Source of the DNA: Oscillibacter faecalis_A
GTDB lineage: Bacteria; Bacillota; Clostridia; Oscillospirales; Oscillospiraceae
Direction of reading: 5' to 3'
DNA: 64,000 bases
NCBI RefSeq assembly: GCF_029218125.1
Contig: NZ_JARFXX010000005.1
Coordinates: forward strand, 139,856-203,855
The notes under the pieces are model-generated. The model was not told the DNA's origin, searched no databases, and saw only the letters and a list, made by a program, of their open reading frames with translations. Position numbers and translations under genes: made by a program. Shown piece by piece: positions 32,738 through 41,202 of this stretch. Position 1 is the first letter of the stretch; each line of letters opens with the position of its first letter.

Positions 32738-33148
32738 ATGACGGTTGTAATTGTTAAACCGGGGTATGCTCCGTATGAGGCGGAGATCAACGGCTTAGAT
32801 GAAATGCAGGAGGTCGTAGGCGGAATGATTCAGGCCATCTACCCCTTTGAGGATAGGGCCGCAGTTGTCTGCAATGATGAGGGTATTCTTTTGGGGATGC
32901 CGTACAACCGAAGCGTTCCCGGCGGATATGGCGGTGTATTTGGCCCGTTCTTTGTGTGCGGCTTAGGTGAGGAAGATTTTTGCTCTTTGACCGCAGCGCA
33001 GATCAAAGCCTACAAGAAGGAATTTCACTGTGCTGAAATCCTGATTGGAGCAACAGGCAATACTCCCATCACGATGAAAATTCAGCCCAAAGCGGTAGGC
33101 AACTCCGGCCAAGAGAAAGGCCGGAATGACCCTCCGGGCCGGGAGTGA
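32738..33148 (+). CDS. DUF3846-like protein
   Basis: 136 residues. VVIVKPGYAPYEAEINGLDE, MQEVVGGMIQAIYPFEDRAA and VCNDEGILLGMPYNR follow the DUF3846 pattern (short beta-rich N-terminus, then a VCNEEG.L…NR segment). The function is unknown; the family is common in mobile elements of Firmicutes. It lies 6 bp after the parB-like gene and 6 bp before the ArdC-like gene, so it belongs to the same operon. The C-terminus is charged and probably disordered. Confidence 0.75.
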   Translation: MTVVIVKPGYAPYEAEINGLDEMQEVVGGMIQAIYPFEDRAAVVCNDEGILLGMPYNRSVPGGYGGVFGPFFVCGLGEEDFCSLTAAQIKAYKKEFHCAEILIGATGNTPITMKIQPKAVGNSGQEKGRNDPPGRE

Positions 33149-33154
33149 GCTGTC

Positions 33155-34087
33155 ATGCAGGAATATACTTCCCCAAGCGAACGGCTGAAGGCGCTGACAG
33201 ATCAATTGGAGCAGGGCGTGTCAGATATTTTTCAAAGCGGTCAATACGCAGCTTATCTTACTGCCATGTCGAAATTCCACCATTATAGCTTTGGCAATAC
33301 CATGCTGATTTTCATGCAATGCCCAAATGCCACCCATGTTGCGGGTTATCACGATTGGAGAAGGAACTTTGGCCGACAGGTCAAGCGAGGCGAGCGTGGC
33401 ATCACCATACTCGCCCCCTGCCCTTACCGCAGACGGGAGGAAGTGGAGGAAACGGCCCCAGACGGCTCCACAGCCACGACCATCCAACTGGTGCAGCGCG
33501 TAGGTTTTCGGACAGTCACCGTGTTCGATGTGAGCCAGACCGAGGGAAAGCCGCTGTCGGAGCTTGTCCATAAGCTGACCGGAGATGTGGCGGACTACGA
33601 GCGTATGACCGAGGCAATTTGTGCTCTCTCCCCCTATCCTATCAACATCGAAGCCTTTCCCGGCGCTGCCTATGGCTGCTGCAATTTCGTAGAGCAGCGC
33701 ATTTTGGTGCAGCCGGATATGAGCCAGGTGCAGACCATCAAGACCATGATTCATGAGGTCAGTCACGCTAAACTCCATGCACCAATAGAGGACGGTGACG
33801 GTGAAACACCACCACAGCGCAAGCGGCGCTTTGTCCGGGAAATGGAGGCTGAAAGCGTGGCTTATGTAGTCTGTCAGCATTTCGGGATTGATACCGCTGA
33901 TTACTCTTTCGGCTATGTGGCCGGATGGAGCCACGGAAAGAATCTATCGCAGCTGAAAGCGTCATTAGAACTGATCCGTAATACCGCCGCAGAACTGATC
34001 GACGGTATCGACCCACCGAAAGAACTGCCCCCGCCTACACAGAAAAAACAGCGAACAAAAAGGAGAAATGCCTATGAGCGCAGTTGA
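33155..34087 (+). CDS. ArdC-like protein with zinc-metallopeptidase motif
   Basis: 310 residues. The N-terminal ArdC-type single-strand DNA-binding domain (about 1-130) shows YLTAMSKFHHYSFGNTMLI, VAGYHDWRRNFGRQVKRGER and GITILAPCPY. The C-terminal half carries an intact HExxH, MIHEVSHAKLH, with downstream EMEAESVAYVVCQHFGID supplying the third ligand region, as in ArdC and IrrE-like proteins. ArdC relatives protect incoming single-stranded DNA and counter restriction during conjugation. The context between replication and accessory genes fits. The C-terminal tail is basic (PPPTQKKQRTKRRNAYERS). Confidence 0.88.
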   Translation: MQEYTSPSERLKALTDQLEQGVSDIFQSGQYAAYLTAMSKFHHYSFGNTMLIFMQCPNATHVAGYHDWRRNFGRQVKRGERGITILAPCPYRRREEVEETAPDGSTATTIQLVQRVGFRTVTVFDVSQTEGKPLSELVHKLTGDVADYERMTEAICALSPYPINIEAFPGAAYGCCNFVEQRILVQPDMSQVQTIKTMIHEVSHAKLHAPIEDGDGETPPQRKRRFVREMEAESVAYVVCQHFGIDTADYSFGYVAGWSHGKNLSQLKASLELIRNTAAELIDGIDPPKELPPPTQKKQRTKRRNAYERS

Positions 34088-34469
34088 CGCCCGGAAAGAA
34101 CACTATGAGGCCGTGGAGATTTTAGGCATCCCCGGCCTTTTCACTACCCTCCGAGTAGACCGAACCACTATCCCCAAAGGCGTGTATGCCTATGATATGC
34201 AGACCAGTGAACAGGATTGGAGCCAACCTTGCCTGCTTGCCCGGCATATCACGGTGGAGCATTTCGGCACCGTCCTGACCGCAAGCCCTGTTCCCATTCC
34301 GCCCAATGGGTATCTCGATTTGTCCCCCGGTGATTTTGAAGGCCAGTTCTGCGGCGAGCGTATGACGCTGGCTGATTTTGAAGCCAAATGGCTATCCCCA
34401 GTCAAACGACCGCCCAAGAAAAAGGTGCTCCATAAAGCCGCACCCCGCCGTCCTGCACCGATTCGATGA
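34074..34469 (+). CDS. LPD28-like accessory protein
   Basis: 131 residues. EILGIPGLFTTLRVDRTTIP, GVYAYDMQTSEQDWSQP, MTLADFEAKW are the features of a small family found in conjugative elements (LPD28-like). Function unknown. The start is the ATG at 34074, overlapping the end of the ArdC-like gene by 14 bp, after AAAAAGGAGAAATGCCT. The tail is basic and proline-rich. Confidence 0.65.
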   Translation: MSAVDARKEHYEAVEILGIPGLFTTLRVDRTTIPKGVYAYDMQTSEQDWSQPCLLARHITVEHFGTVLTASPVPIPPNGYLDLSPGDFEGQFCGERMTLADFEAKWLSPVKRPPKKKVLHKAAPRRPAPIR

Positions 34470-34477
34470 GGTGCGTT

Positions 34478-35071
34478 ATGGGAAAAGAAATCAGTTTGAT
34501 CGCGTTTCTGGACGAAGTGGTGTCCCGGAATACGCAGCATTACAGAAAAGATTTTGAACTGGATGCTCAGAAACTGCGTGACGCACTGAACAGCCCCTAT
34601 ATGGATGAACGGATATTCTACTTCATGTCTCGCCCTAACGGGACATGGTGTGTGCTGGAACGGGATGTCTTTCTCCGAGACAGCGACGGGTATAAGATTT
34701 GGACACACTATGCGGATATGCCCGATGGCATCGAAGCCTATCGCGTCACCATCACTGGGCGGCACGGCACAGAGCCTATGGGCTATGTGGTAAAGCTGAA
34801 TTACCGGGATCAAGTACAGCGGGTCATAAAAGTAGCTATCCCCTTTGATGATGTGGAGCTTACTTTTTACTCCGGGGAGAAGTTTCGTATGCCGATGGAG
34901 CAGTACAGAAAGCAGCGGGAAGAAATTTTCTTTGAGTATGGAGCCATTCAGAATTTTCGCTGCTGCCCTAAAAGCGAGGCGGAATTGTACCGCGTTATTT
35001 CGATGGAACATCGCTTGCAAAAGGGCTGGCAGCCCAAAACAAAAAAGGGGCCGGACACTCCGGCCAGATAG
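34478..35071 (+). CDS. Hypothetical ICE accessory protein
   Basis: 197 residues, not recognised. It is soluble, with alternating charged and aromatic residues (YFMSRPNGTWCVLERDVFLR, GMPYRVTITG-like stretch EAYRVTITGRHGTEPMGYV). The start is the ATG at 34478 spaced 7 nt from GATGAGGTG; an upstream ATG at 34466 overlaps the preceding stop without a ribosome binding site. In the same operon as the ArdC-like gene. Confidence 0.7.
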   Translation: MGKEISLIAFLDEVVSRNTQHYRKDFELDAQKLRDALNSPYMDERIFYFMSRPNGTWCVLERDVFLRDSDGYKIWTHYADMPDGIEAYRVTITGRHGTEPMGYVVKLNYRDQVQRVIKVAIPFDDVELTFYSGEKFRMPMEQYRKQREEIFFEYGAIQNFRCCPKSEAELYRVISMEHRLQKGWQPKTKKGPDTPAR

Positions 35072-35085
35072 GAGGTGTTGAGCCC

Positions 35086-35907
35086 ATGCCTGAAAAGGAC
35101 AGTGAGGACAGCTTTTATTATTTGAACGCATATCAGGACGATATTACGCCCGGCCAGAAAATGACGATCCTGCATAACATTTCTTTCAACGATTGGCGGG
35201 CCGGCCCTCATATCGCCCCGCTGGTCACGCTGACGAGAGAGGAAGTCACATAGCGCAAGGAGGCCAGCATTACGCTGGAAAAAGAGCTGTACGCCCAGCT
35301 AAAAAAACTTGCGGCGGCGTGGGATGAACAGGCCGCACAGACGATGCTGCTGGAACGGGCGCTGGAATATCTGCAAACGCCAGAGGTCGAGCATACCTCC
35401 AATGAGTGGAAACAGGACAAAAACGGGATATGGGAGATCAGCAACCGCACCTATAAAATGCGATATAAAATCTCCTATGAAAAGGCCGCCGATGTTTACC
35501 TCGTCAGCTGGGGAATCATCTACAACGCACCTAAACAGCCAGACAGCAACTACCGGAATTATTGGGGAGACAGTATCTATGTCGCGCGGCAGGATAAGAA
35601 AAAATACCCCAGCATGGAGGCCGCACAGCATTATATCCAAGGCCGGTTTGACCTGTATTGTCACCTGTTCCGAGAAATCTCCCCACCAGTCCCCAATGAG
35701 TGCAGACGGATGTTCAGTATCAACGGCTATTTGGCGGCAGGGTACACGCTGGCTCCACCAGATAAGGAAGAACCCAACAAGAAGGCCGTTGATGACCTGC
35801 TGGCCTGTCTGGATGACGTGGATGCCGCAGTACCTCCAGCGGAGAAGCCGAAAGTGCATATTTCTGAAAAGAAGGCTGAACGCAAAAAGTCCGTTCCAGT
35901 AAGATAG
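35086..35907 (+). pseudogene. Hypothetical ICE protein interrupted by one in-frame TAG
   Basis: The ATG at 35086 follows GGAGGTGTTGAGCCC. The frame stops at TAG 35251-35253 after 55 codons, then continues open in the same frame for 217 more codons to TAG at 35905. The part after the stop is aligned by eye with the next gene (ALEYLQTPEVEHTSNEW against ALEYVKTPPTPHTSNRW, and FSINGYLAAGY against FSINGQLMQGY), so the two are paralogues. The segment around the stop (REEVT*RKEAS) corresponds to VDELLERKAES in the neighbour. It is either a nonsense-mutated gene or an amber read-through. Confidence 0.7.
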
Positions 35908-35917
35908 GCGGTGTGTC

Positions 35918-36655
35918 ATGGGATACAGCCGTTTAGAACCGGGGCGGGAGTTGGAAGTCCGCGAGTACATCAGTTTTCAACGCGGCCGCGATGGCTTTTG
36001 TGAATTGATCGAGTGCAGCGTGGATGAATTGCTGGAACGCAAAGCCGAGAGTATTGTCCGTGAAAAAGAACTATGTCAGCGTATTGATGCCGCAGTGGAA
36101 GTATGGTCAAAACAGGCACAGCAGACCCAACAGTACATGAAGGCGCTGGAATATGTCAAAACGCCGCCTACACCTCATACCTCAAACCGATGGACGGTCA
36201 ATGAATATGGCAACCATGAAATGAGCAATATGGTGTACCGCTTTTCATGGCGCGAGTATGAACACACCGAATGGGATAGGATGCTGGAAAAATCTGTCCC
36301 GAAATCATGGGAACTCACATGGTCAGTTACATTCAACACGCCGCATAACCCGGACTATTCCGGCGATGGCTGGAAGATAGCCGGTCAGGACAGAAAAATT
36401 TTCCGGGATAGAGCGTCTATGGAGAAATATCTGCAAGGCCGTATTGCAGCCTACGCTGACCTGTTTGTTGAGATATGCCCACCAATCCCGACAGAGCATA
36501 AAGACCGCTTTTCCATCAACGGACAGTTGATGCAGGGCTACATGGTAGCAACTAAAGAGCCGGAACGCCCGGATCAAGGCCAAGTGGATGCCCTGTTGGA
36601 CTGCTTGGACGACGCGGATATGCTGGAGGTGCCTACTCTCGCTCCTAAGAAATAG
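35918..36655 (+). CDS. Hypothetical ICE protein, paralogue of the preceding gene
   Basis: 245 residues, no recognised domain. The N-terminal part is charged and helical (VDELLERKAESIVREKELCQ); the second half is aromatic-rich with HTSNRWTVNEYGNHEMSNM, SWELTWSVTFNTPHNPDYSG and RFSINGQLMQGYMVA. The repeated architecture with the gene at 35086 points to a tandem duplication. Last gene of this accessory operon, ending in TAG. Confidence 0.7.
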   Translation: MGYSRLEPGRELEVREYISFQRGRDGFCELIECSVDELLERKAESIVREKELCQRIDAAVEVWSKQAQQTQQYMKALEYVKTPPTPHTSNRWTVNEYGNHEMSNMVYRFSWREYEHTEWDRMLEKSVPKSWELTWSVTFNTPHNPDYSGDGWKIAGQDRKIFRDRASMEKYLQGRIAAYADLFVEICPPIPTEHKDRFSINGQLMQGYMVATKEPERPDQGQVDALLDCLDDADMLEVPTLAPKK

Positions 36656-36708
36656 CATCCCCAAAAGGAAAACCACACGATCAAAAAGAAATATTCCCCG
36701 ACACGGTA

Positions 36709-36800
36709 GGACAGCGGCGCTCTGCGTCGCTGTCCCAGCCAGCATGGAATTTTGACATCAAAATTCCGCTGGTTAGGGGCGTACCCCTAAAACCCCGTGC
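36709..36800. other. Candidate origin of transfer
   Basis: Three nested or adjacent inverted repeats: GGACAGCG/CGCTGTCC (36709-36735), CCAGC..GGAATTTT/AAAATTCCGCTGG (36739-36772) and GGGGCGTACCCC (36776-36787), followed by TAAAACCCCGTGCC. Position just upstream of the MobC/relaxase module and the hairpin arrangement are typical of oriT. No nic site has been identified. Confidence 0.45.
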
Positions 36801-36805
36801 CGTCC

Positions 36806-36840
36806 GTCGAAATGTGTCTCAAATCGAGACGCATTATTTT
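36806..36840. repeat. Element palindrome, copy 2
   Basis: GTCGAAATGTGTCTCAAATC then GAGACGCATT, directly before the ribosome binding site of the gene at 36863. Confidence 0.85.
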
Positions 36841-36862
36841 TTACAAGGAGAGTGATGTCCCT

Positions 36863-37282
36863 GTGCAAACCGACTATTCGCCATGGGGCGAAATACAGGC
36901 TCTTGAAACGCTGTATCCCGGTATCCACCTCATCACAACACCCGGCCACGGCGGCATCATGGCGGAATGGCCCGCCTATCTTGAGCTGTCCGTCGCCGCG
37001 CGTAAATGCGGCTTTCGTGAAAACGGCTGCCTTTGGTTTGAAGAGGATTGCTGTGAGCAGGTGGTGCTTCGTGAACTGCTGAATCGTGGGATGTGGACGC
37101 TGCCGGATCGAATCAGCGACCCGGCAAAGTTTGAAGAAGGAATCAACCGAATCATCCAGCAGTATCACCCGGACTATTGGTCAGAGCGAGAAGCGGGCCG
37201 CACCGTTCCGCAAACCCGCAAAGTGCGAGAAAAAAACAATCTATCTATCCGAAAGGGGGAACAAGCCGATAAAGCCATATAA
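36863..37282 (+). CDS. Hypothetical protein upstream of mobC
   Basis: 139 residues from a GTG at 36863; an ATG at 36797 would read through the palindrome and is rejected. AAGGAG lies 12 nt upstream, rather far. Features: SPWGEIQALETLYPGIHLIT, TPGHGGIMAEW, CGFRENGCLWFEEDCCEQVV. This resembles DUF7007-type proteins often found next to mobilization genes (weak call). It overlaps the start region of mobC. Confidence 0.65.
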   Translation: MQTDYSPWGEIQALETLYPGIHLITTPGHGGIMAEWPAYLELSVAARKCGFRENGCLWFEEDCCEQVVLRELLNRGMWTLPDRISDPAKFEEGINRIIQQYHPDYWSEREAGRTVPQTRKVREKNNLSIRKGEQADKAI

Positions 37283-37286
37283 AACA

Positions 37287-37574
37287 ATGACGCTTCGCCT
37301 GAACGCCGCGGAGTACGCGCACCTGTGCCGACAGGCAGAAGTGACCGGGCTGAAAAAGGAGCCGTTGGTACGGCAGCTCATTATGGGCGTAAATCTCCGT
37401 CCTCGTCCCCCTGACGCCTATGCCGACCTGCTTCGGGCGCTGTCCGCCATCGGGAATAACATCAACCAGTTGGCCCATCAAGCCAACGCCAGGGGCGCAG
37501 CCACCGGTGACGAGATCACGGAAGCGCTGCATCTGGTGCGGCAGGCCACACGATTGGTGCGGGAGCGGCTTTGA
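37287..37574 (+). CDS. mobC: MobC-like relaxosome accessory protein
   Basis: 95 residues. The N-terminus is a ribbon-helix-helix-like strand-helix (MTLRLNAAEYAHLCRQAEVT), and the C-terminus the bacterial mobilization signature (LLRALSAIGNNINQLAHQAN … TEALHLVRQATRLVRERL). It binds oriT and helps the relaxase nick. The ATG at 37287 has no ribosome binding site; an ATA at 37269 is 8 nt after AAAGGGGGA and may be the true start. The stop is joined to the relaxase start (TGAATG). Confidence 0.88.
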   Translation: MTLRLNAAEYAHLCRQAEVTGLKKEPLVRQLIMGVNLRPRPPDAYADLLRALSAIGNNINQLAHQANARGAATGDEITEALHLVRQATRLVRERL

Positions 37575-38951
37575 ATGGCGTATACGAAGATCATTGTCAT
37601 TCATAGCCGATTGGACAGGTGCCTGGGCTATACGCAGGACGAGGAAAAGACCTCTCTGGAAACGGTGCTGGACTACGCCATGAACAGGGATAAGACCGAG
37701 CAGGACTGCTTTGAAACTGCGCTGAACTGTGACCGGAAAACCGCCTACGCAGACATGATGGACACCAAGCGCCGCTGGGGCAAGACCAGCCGCAAACGCA
37801 AGGGCTATCATGTGATTCAGTCCTTTGCCCCCGGTGAGGTCGCGCCGGAGCAGGCCCACGCCATCGGCGTCGAATTGGCACAGCGGCTTTTGGCGGATAA
37901 ATACGAAGTAGTGGTGTCCACGCATTTGAACAAGGCGCACCTACATTCACATATCGTATTCAACAGCGTGTCCTTTGTGGACGGTTCCATGTACCGTGAC
38001 CGTATTTCGGACTTGCTGGGCGGCTCAGGGGTGGGTATCCGGGGCACATCGGATGCGATCTGTCTGGAGCATGGCTTGTCGATTATTGAATCCAGTGAGC
38101 CATCCGTCAGCCGTGCCGAGTGGGAGGCAGAAAAGGCGGGGAAGCCCAATTTCCGGGGGCTGGCCCGTGCGGACATAGACACCGCCATCGCCAACGCCTA
38201 CACCATGCGTTCTTTTTGGGGAGAGTTGGTGAAAATGGGCTATCAAGTCAAGCGGTATCCCCAAGTAACCCATGCGGCGGTCAAGCCGCCGGGCGGTGCG
38301 CGATTTCTCCGGCTGGACAAGCTGGGGGCCGGGTACAGCGAGGCGGAGATATTCTCCCGTCTTACGGAGAGCCGCATCGGCACAGCGCCGCCAATCAGCG
38401 ACCATACCCCTATCCTGCCGCAGCGGTATTTCCCCTATGGGCGGTGCTACCGTGTGAAAGGCCGTTTGCCATTAAAGGCAGGCCGCGCACGGGGCTTCCG
38501 GCTTCTGTACCTGAAATATCTTTATCTGCTGAGGAAGCCGCCATCCCGGCGCAAGACCCCAGTCTCACGGGCAGAGGCCATTAAGTTTGACCGCTACCAA
38601 GAGCAGTTCTTTTATCTTTACAAAAACCGCATCGACAGTGTGGAGCAGCTGACCATGCAGCAGGAGGCGCTGCAAGCGGAGATCGACGCTCTGACTGACC
38701 GCCGGGCCGATTTGTACCGCCTGCGCCGAAAAGCCCCGGATGATACGGCTTGTTCCGAGGAGATCGGCACGATCACCGCACGGCTGCGGGTACTGCGCCG
38801 GGAGCTGAAGCTGTGCGCCCGCATTGAAAACGATATTCCCACGGTGCGGGCACAGATGGAAATTTCAAAGGAAAGGAGCGACCATGAAAAAGCTGATAAA
38901 AGCAGACCTGAACAAAGTGCTGGAGCTGACCGCGACGTACCAACCCATTGA
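37575..38951 (+). CDS. Relaxase/mobilization nuclease, MOBP-like
   Basis: 458 residues. The N-terminal relaxase domain contains YHVIQSFAPGEVAPEQAHAI (motif I/II region) and STHLNKAHLHSHIVFNSVSF, the histidine cluster that binds the metal. A tyrosine near the N-terminus (LGYTQDEEKTSLETVLDYAM) is a candidate nucleophile. It nicks oriT and leads the strand into the secretion channel. The C-terminal half is helical and basic. It overlaps the next gene by 68 bp. Confidence 0.92.
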   Translation: MAYTKIIVIHSRLDRCLGYTQDEEKTSLETVLDYAMNRDKTEQDCFETALNCDRKTAYADMMDTKRRWGKTSRKRKGYHVIQSFAPGEVAPEQAHAIGVELAQRLLADKYEVVVSTHLNKAHLHSHIVFNSVSFVDGSMYRDRISDLLGGSGVGIRGTSDAICLEHGLSIIESSEPSVSRAEWEAEKAGKPNFRGLARADIDTAIANAYTMRSFWGELVKMGYQVKRYPQVTHAAVKPPGGARFLRLDKLGAGYSEAEIFSRLTESRIGTAPPISDHTPILPQRYFPYGRCYRVKGRLPLKAGRARGFRLLYLKYLYLLRKPPSRRKTPVSRAEAIKFDRYQEQFFYLYKNRIDSVEQLTMQQEALQAEIDALTDRRADLYRLRRKAPDDTACSEEIGTITARLRVLRRELKLCARIENDIPTVRAQMEISKERSDHEKADKSRPEQSAGADRDVPTH

Positions 38952-39348
38952 CCGTGATAGCCTGAAGGCGGAGTTGGAGATTTTGGAGCAGAGCCGATAC
39001 AACGATTATCTCTTTCTGGCCCGGAAAGACCGCTTTCGGTTGATGCCCCTGTCCGAGGTCTACACCGCTGGCAGTGATGCCAATGGGTTTCTCACTCTAT
39101 TTGAGGTACAGACCTGCTGGCCGGTTCTGGCACTGACGCTTCATGTGGAGTACATGGAAAGCAGCATCCACCGTGGAAGCGTAGTTTTGATGGACTATTT
39201 TGAACTTGTCCGGGATGTGGCCCTTTTTGACAGGCTCCCTGATGCCCAGCGGGAGGGGCACATCAAGCAGCTGATAACCCGCTGTGTACGGTATGCCCCG
39301 CAGTGTACGATGGTGGATCTGATCGAATATTTGAAAACCGGGAGGTGA
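38884..39348 (+). CDS. Hypothetical protein after the relaxase
   Basis: 154 residues, not recognised by domain. Soluble, begins MKKLIKADLNKVLELTATYQ and contains YLFLARKDRFRLMPLSEVYT. The ATG at 38884 follows AAAGGAGCGACC and lies inside the relaxase 3' end. The arrangement relaxase, this protein, PcfB-like protein is common in Tn1549-like elements, so a role in DNA transfer is likely. Confidence 0.7.
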   Translation: MKKLIKADLNKVLELTATYQPIDRDSLKAELEILEQSRYNDYLFLARKDRFRLMPLSEVYTAGSDANGFLTLFEVQTCWPVLALTLHVEYMESSIHRGSVVLMDYFELVRDVALFDRLPDAQREGHIKQLITRCVRYAPQCTMVDLIEYLKTGR

Positions 39349-39354
39349 AAGAAA

Positions 39355-39978
39355 ATGGACGCAAGTGGAGAAGTGGCCGACCTGATGGTAAAGGAGAGTA
39401 TCCAGCTGACGGAGGAAAGCATCAAGCTGTTGGCGGCAGGCTGTAAAAACCTGACCGCCTTTTTGTATGCCTTAGCAAAGGACAACAAAAAGCTGGTAGG
39501 TAAAACCAGTATGAAGCGCCTGCTGCGGGAGGGTAAGGAACTGAAAACCTTTTGTATCAAGGCTGAGGATCTGAACGATTTCCGCAAGTATGCCAGACCC
39601 AACATCCTTTTTGCCGCGATCCGGGATACAAAGGAGGATGACGGTGTGGTGGCGCTCGTCACCAATACGGATTTTGTATCCCCGGTCAATCTGTTCATGC
39701 AGCGCCGGGGCTATCCCGCCCCCACGCAGACGCAGGAGGACGATACCGTAAAAAAAGACGCACCCCGCACTCAACAAGGGAACTCCTCACCAGAGCGCGG
39801 GAATGGCTCGACAGTATCGAGAATGAGCCAGACGACGAGGACTACTGATACGGCTGAGAAAATCAGCGATATTCCCACGGTAAAAGGCCGATTGGCTGTG
39901 TTGCAGAAAACCGCTGCGGGGATGCGGGACGGTCAGGCGAAGCAGCGTTCCCAGCCCACACAGCAGAAATCAAGATAA
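39355..39978 (+). CDS. PcfB-like (DUF3801) protein
   Basis: 207 residues. The N-terminal 120 match the DUF3801/PcfB pattern: LTEESIKLLAAGCKNLTAFL, KTSMKRLLREGKELKTFCIK, DLNDFRKYARPNILFAAIRD. The rest is low-complexity and polar. PcfB of pCF10 helps couple the relaxosome to the VirD4-type coupling protein. In this element the coupling protein gene is 9 kb downstream, beyond the surface module. Confidence 0.85.
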   Translation: MDASGEVADLMVKESIQLTEESIKLLAAGCKNLTAFLYALAKDNKKLVGKTSMKRLLREGKELKTFCIKAEDLNDFRKYARPNILFAAIRDTKEDDGVVALVTNTDFVSPVNLFMQRRGYPAPTQTQEDDTVKKDAPRTQQGNSSPERGNGSTVSRMSQTTRTTDTAEKISDIPTVKGRLAVLQKTAAGMRDGQAKQRSQPTQQKSR

Positions 39979-39995
39979 CAGGAGGAATTTTTTGT

Positions 39996-40865
39996 ATGGC
40001 AAATCTGGAGCAGATCGTGAGCCGTAAGGCCGAAAACGATACGAAGTGGAAAGAAGCCCAGCAGGCCGAGAGGGAAAATACTACGGCGATGCAGGACGCC
40101 GGAATCACGGAGATTACCAGCAATCCCGAAGCATACGCCCGCTATCTGGAGATGCAGGGGGACAACCCCTCTTACAGCGCCGGCAATATCGCGCTGGTGA
40201 TGTTTGGGAACCCGGAGGCCACCGTGTTCGGAACCCGTGACCGCTGGAAAACGCTGAACCGTTCCGTTATGGACAGCGAGAAGAACAACGGCGTGAAAAT
40301 TTTTGCCCGCTCTCCTATGGGGCGCGGTTATACGCTGGCGGATGCCTATGACATCAAGCAGACGCAGGGCCGGGATATTTCCCGGATCACCTTGCAGAAT
40401 GACAGTAAGGAAATGGAGGCGGCGTTGACCACCGTTCTGAATTATGCCGTTGTGCCGGTGGTCATTGACAAGGAGCTTCCCGCGCCCGCCTTTTATGATT
40501 CGGCCAATCTGGAACTGGCAATCAACCCGGACTACCCCGACAACGAAGCCTTTGCGGCGATCACCGCCGAGGTGGCTCACAGCCGTTTCCATGCCAAAGG
40601 CGCCAATGCCAGCTATGACCGCGGCGAGTGCGAGTTGGACGCGCAGAGCATTTCCTATATCCTCTGCCGCAGATACGGAATTGAACGGCCTATGCCGGAT
40701 ATGTCGAACCTCGCTGCGCTCTATGAGGGCTGGGAACCGCAAGAGTGCCGACAGGCCCTCGATAATATTCAGGATACCAGCAAGCAGTTTGGACGCTCTA
40801 TTGAGAAAAATCTGGAGATGGGCAAACAGCGCAGCCGTGCCCCGGTACATCGTCCTACTCGGTAA
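39996..40865 (+). CDS. ArdC/IrrE-like protein with degenerate metal site
   Basis: 289 residues. The layout parallels the ArdC-like gene at 33155 (YARYLEMQGDNPSYSAGNIA, FGTRDRWKTLNRSVMDSEKN, GVKIFARSPMGRGYTLAD). The expected HExxH is AEVAHSRFH here, so the first histidine is replaced by alanine, though a downstream ECELDAQSISYILCRRYGIE remains. Metal-dependent peptidase activity is therefore doubtful; a DNA-binding or decoy role is possible. The ATG at 39996 follows AGGAGGAATTTTTTGT. Confidence 0.75.
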   Translation: MANLEQIVSRKAENDTKWKEAQQAERENTTAMQDAGITEITSNPEAYARYLEMQGDNPSYSAGNIALVMFGNPEATVFGTRDRWKTLNRSVMDSEKNNGVKIFARSPMGRGYTLADAYDIKQTQGRDISRITLQNDSKEMEAALTTVLNYAVVPVVIDKELPAPAFYDSANLELAINPDYPDNEAFAAITAEVAHSRFHAKGANASYDRGECELDAQSISYILCRRYGIERPMPDMSNLAALYEGWEPQECRQALDNIQDTSKQFGRSIEKNLEMGKQRSRAPVHRPTR

Positions 40866-41061
40866 AGTCCTGACAACAGGGGGTGTCTCCCCTTTGGGGA
40901 GTATGAGCCACCGCCCACCCCTGTCAAGGCCGCACGATTGCTGGCGCAATCATGCGCGGAGTCAGCCAGTGCGCGCACTGGCTGAGCCTTGACCGGGCTG
41001 TTCGCTGGCTCATTGGGTAATCAAGGGGAGGACACCCCAAAAGCCGCTGACAGCGGCTTTT
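40866..41061. promoter_or_regulatory. Nested inverted repeats between transfer and surface modules
   Basis: Outer arms GGGGTGTCTCCCCTT (40880-40894) and AAGGGGAGGACACCCC (41023-41038); inner GTCAAGG/CCTTGAC (40923/40987); a perfect 22-bp palindrome at 40963-40984 centred on GTGCGCGCAC; and a terminator AAAAGCCGCTG/CAGCGGCTTTT at 41039-41061. No gene is seen. It may be a structured leader, a second transfer-origin-like site or a terminator complex. Confidence 0.55.
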
Positions 41062-41143
41062 GCCATATTGGGAGCGCGGCGCGTCCAACGCAGTGCCAGC
41101 GAACCCATCAGCTGCCCCGCCGTGAGCCATCGGCGGGCGCTTT

Positions 41144-41175
41144 TCAAAATGTGTCTCAATTCGAGACGCATTTCT
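41144..41175. repeat. Element palindrome, copy 3
   Basis: AAAATGTGTCTCAATTCGAG then ACGCATTTC, 28 bp before the start of the surface operon at 41203. Confidence 0.85.
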
Positions 41176-41202
41176 ACATTATATAAATATGGAGGAACCA
41201 CT

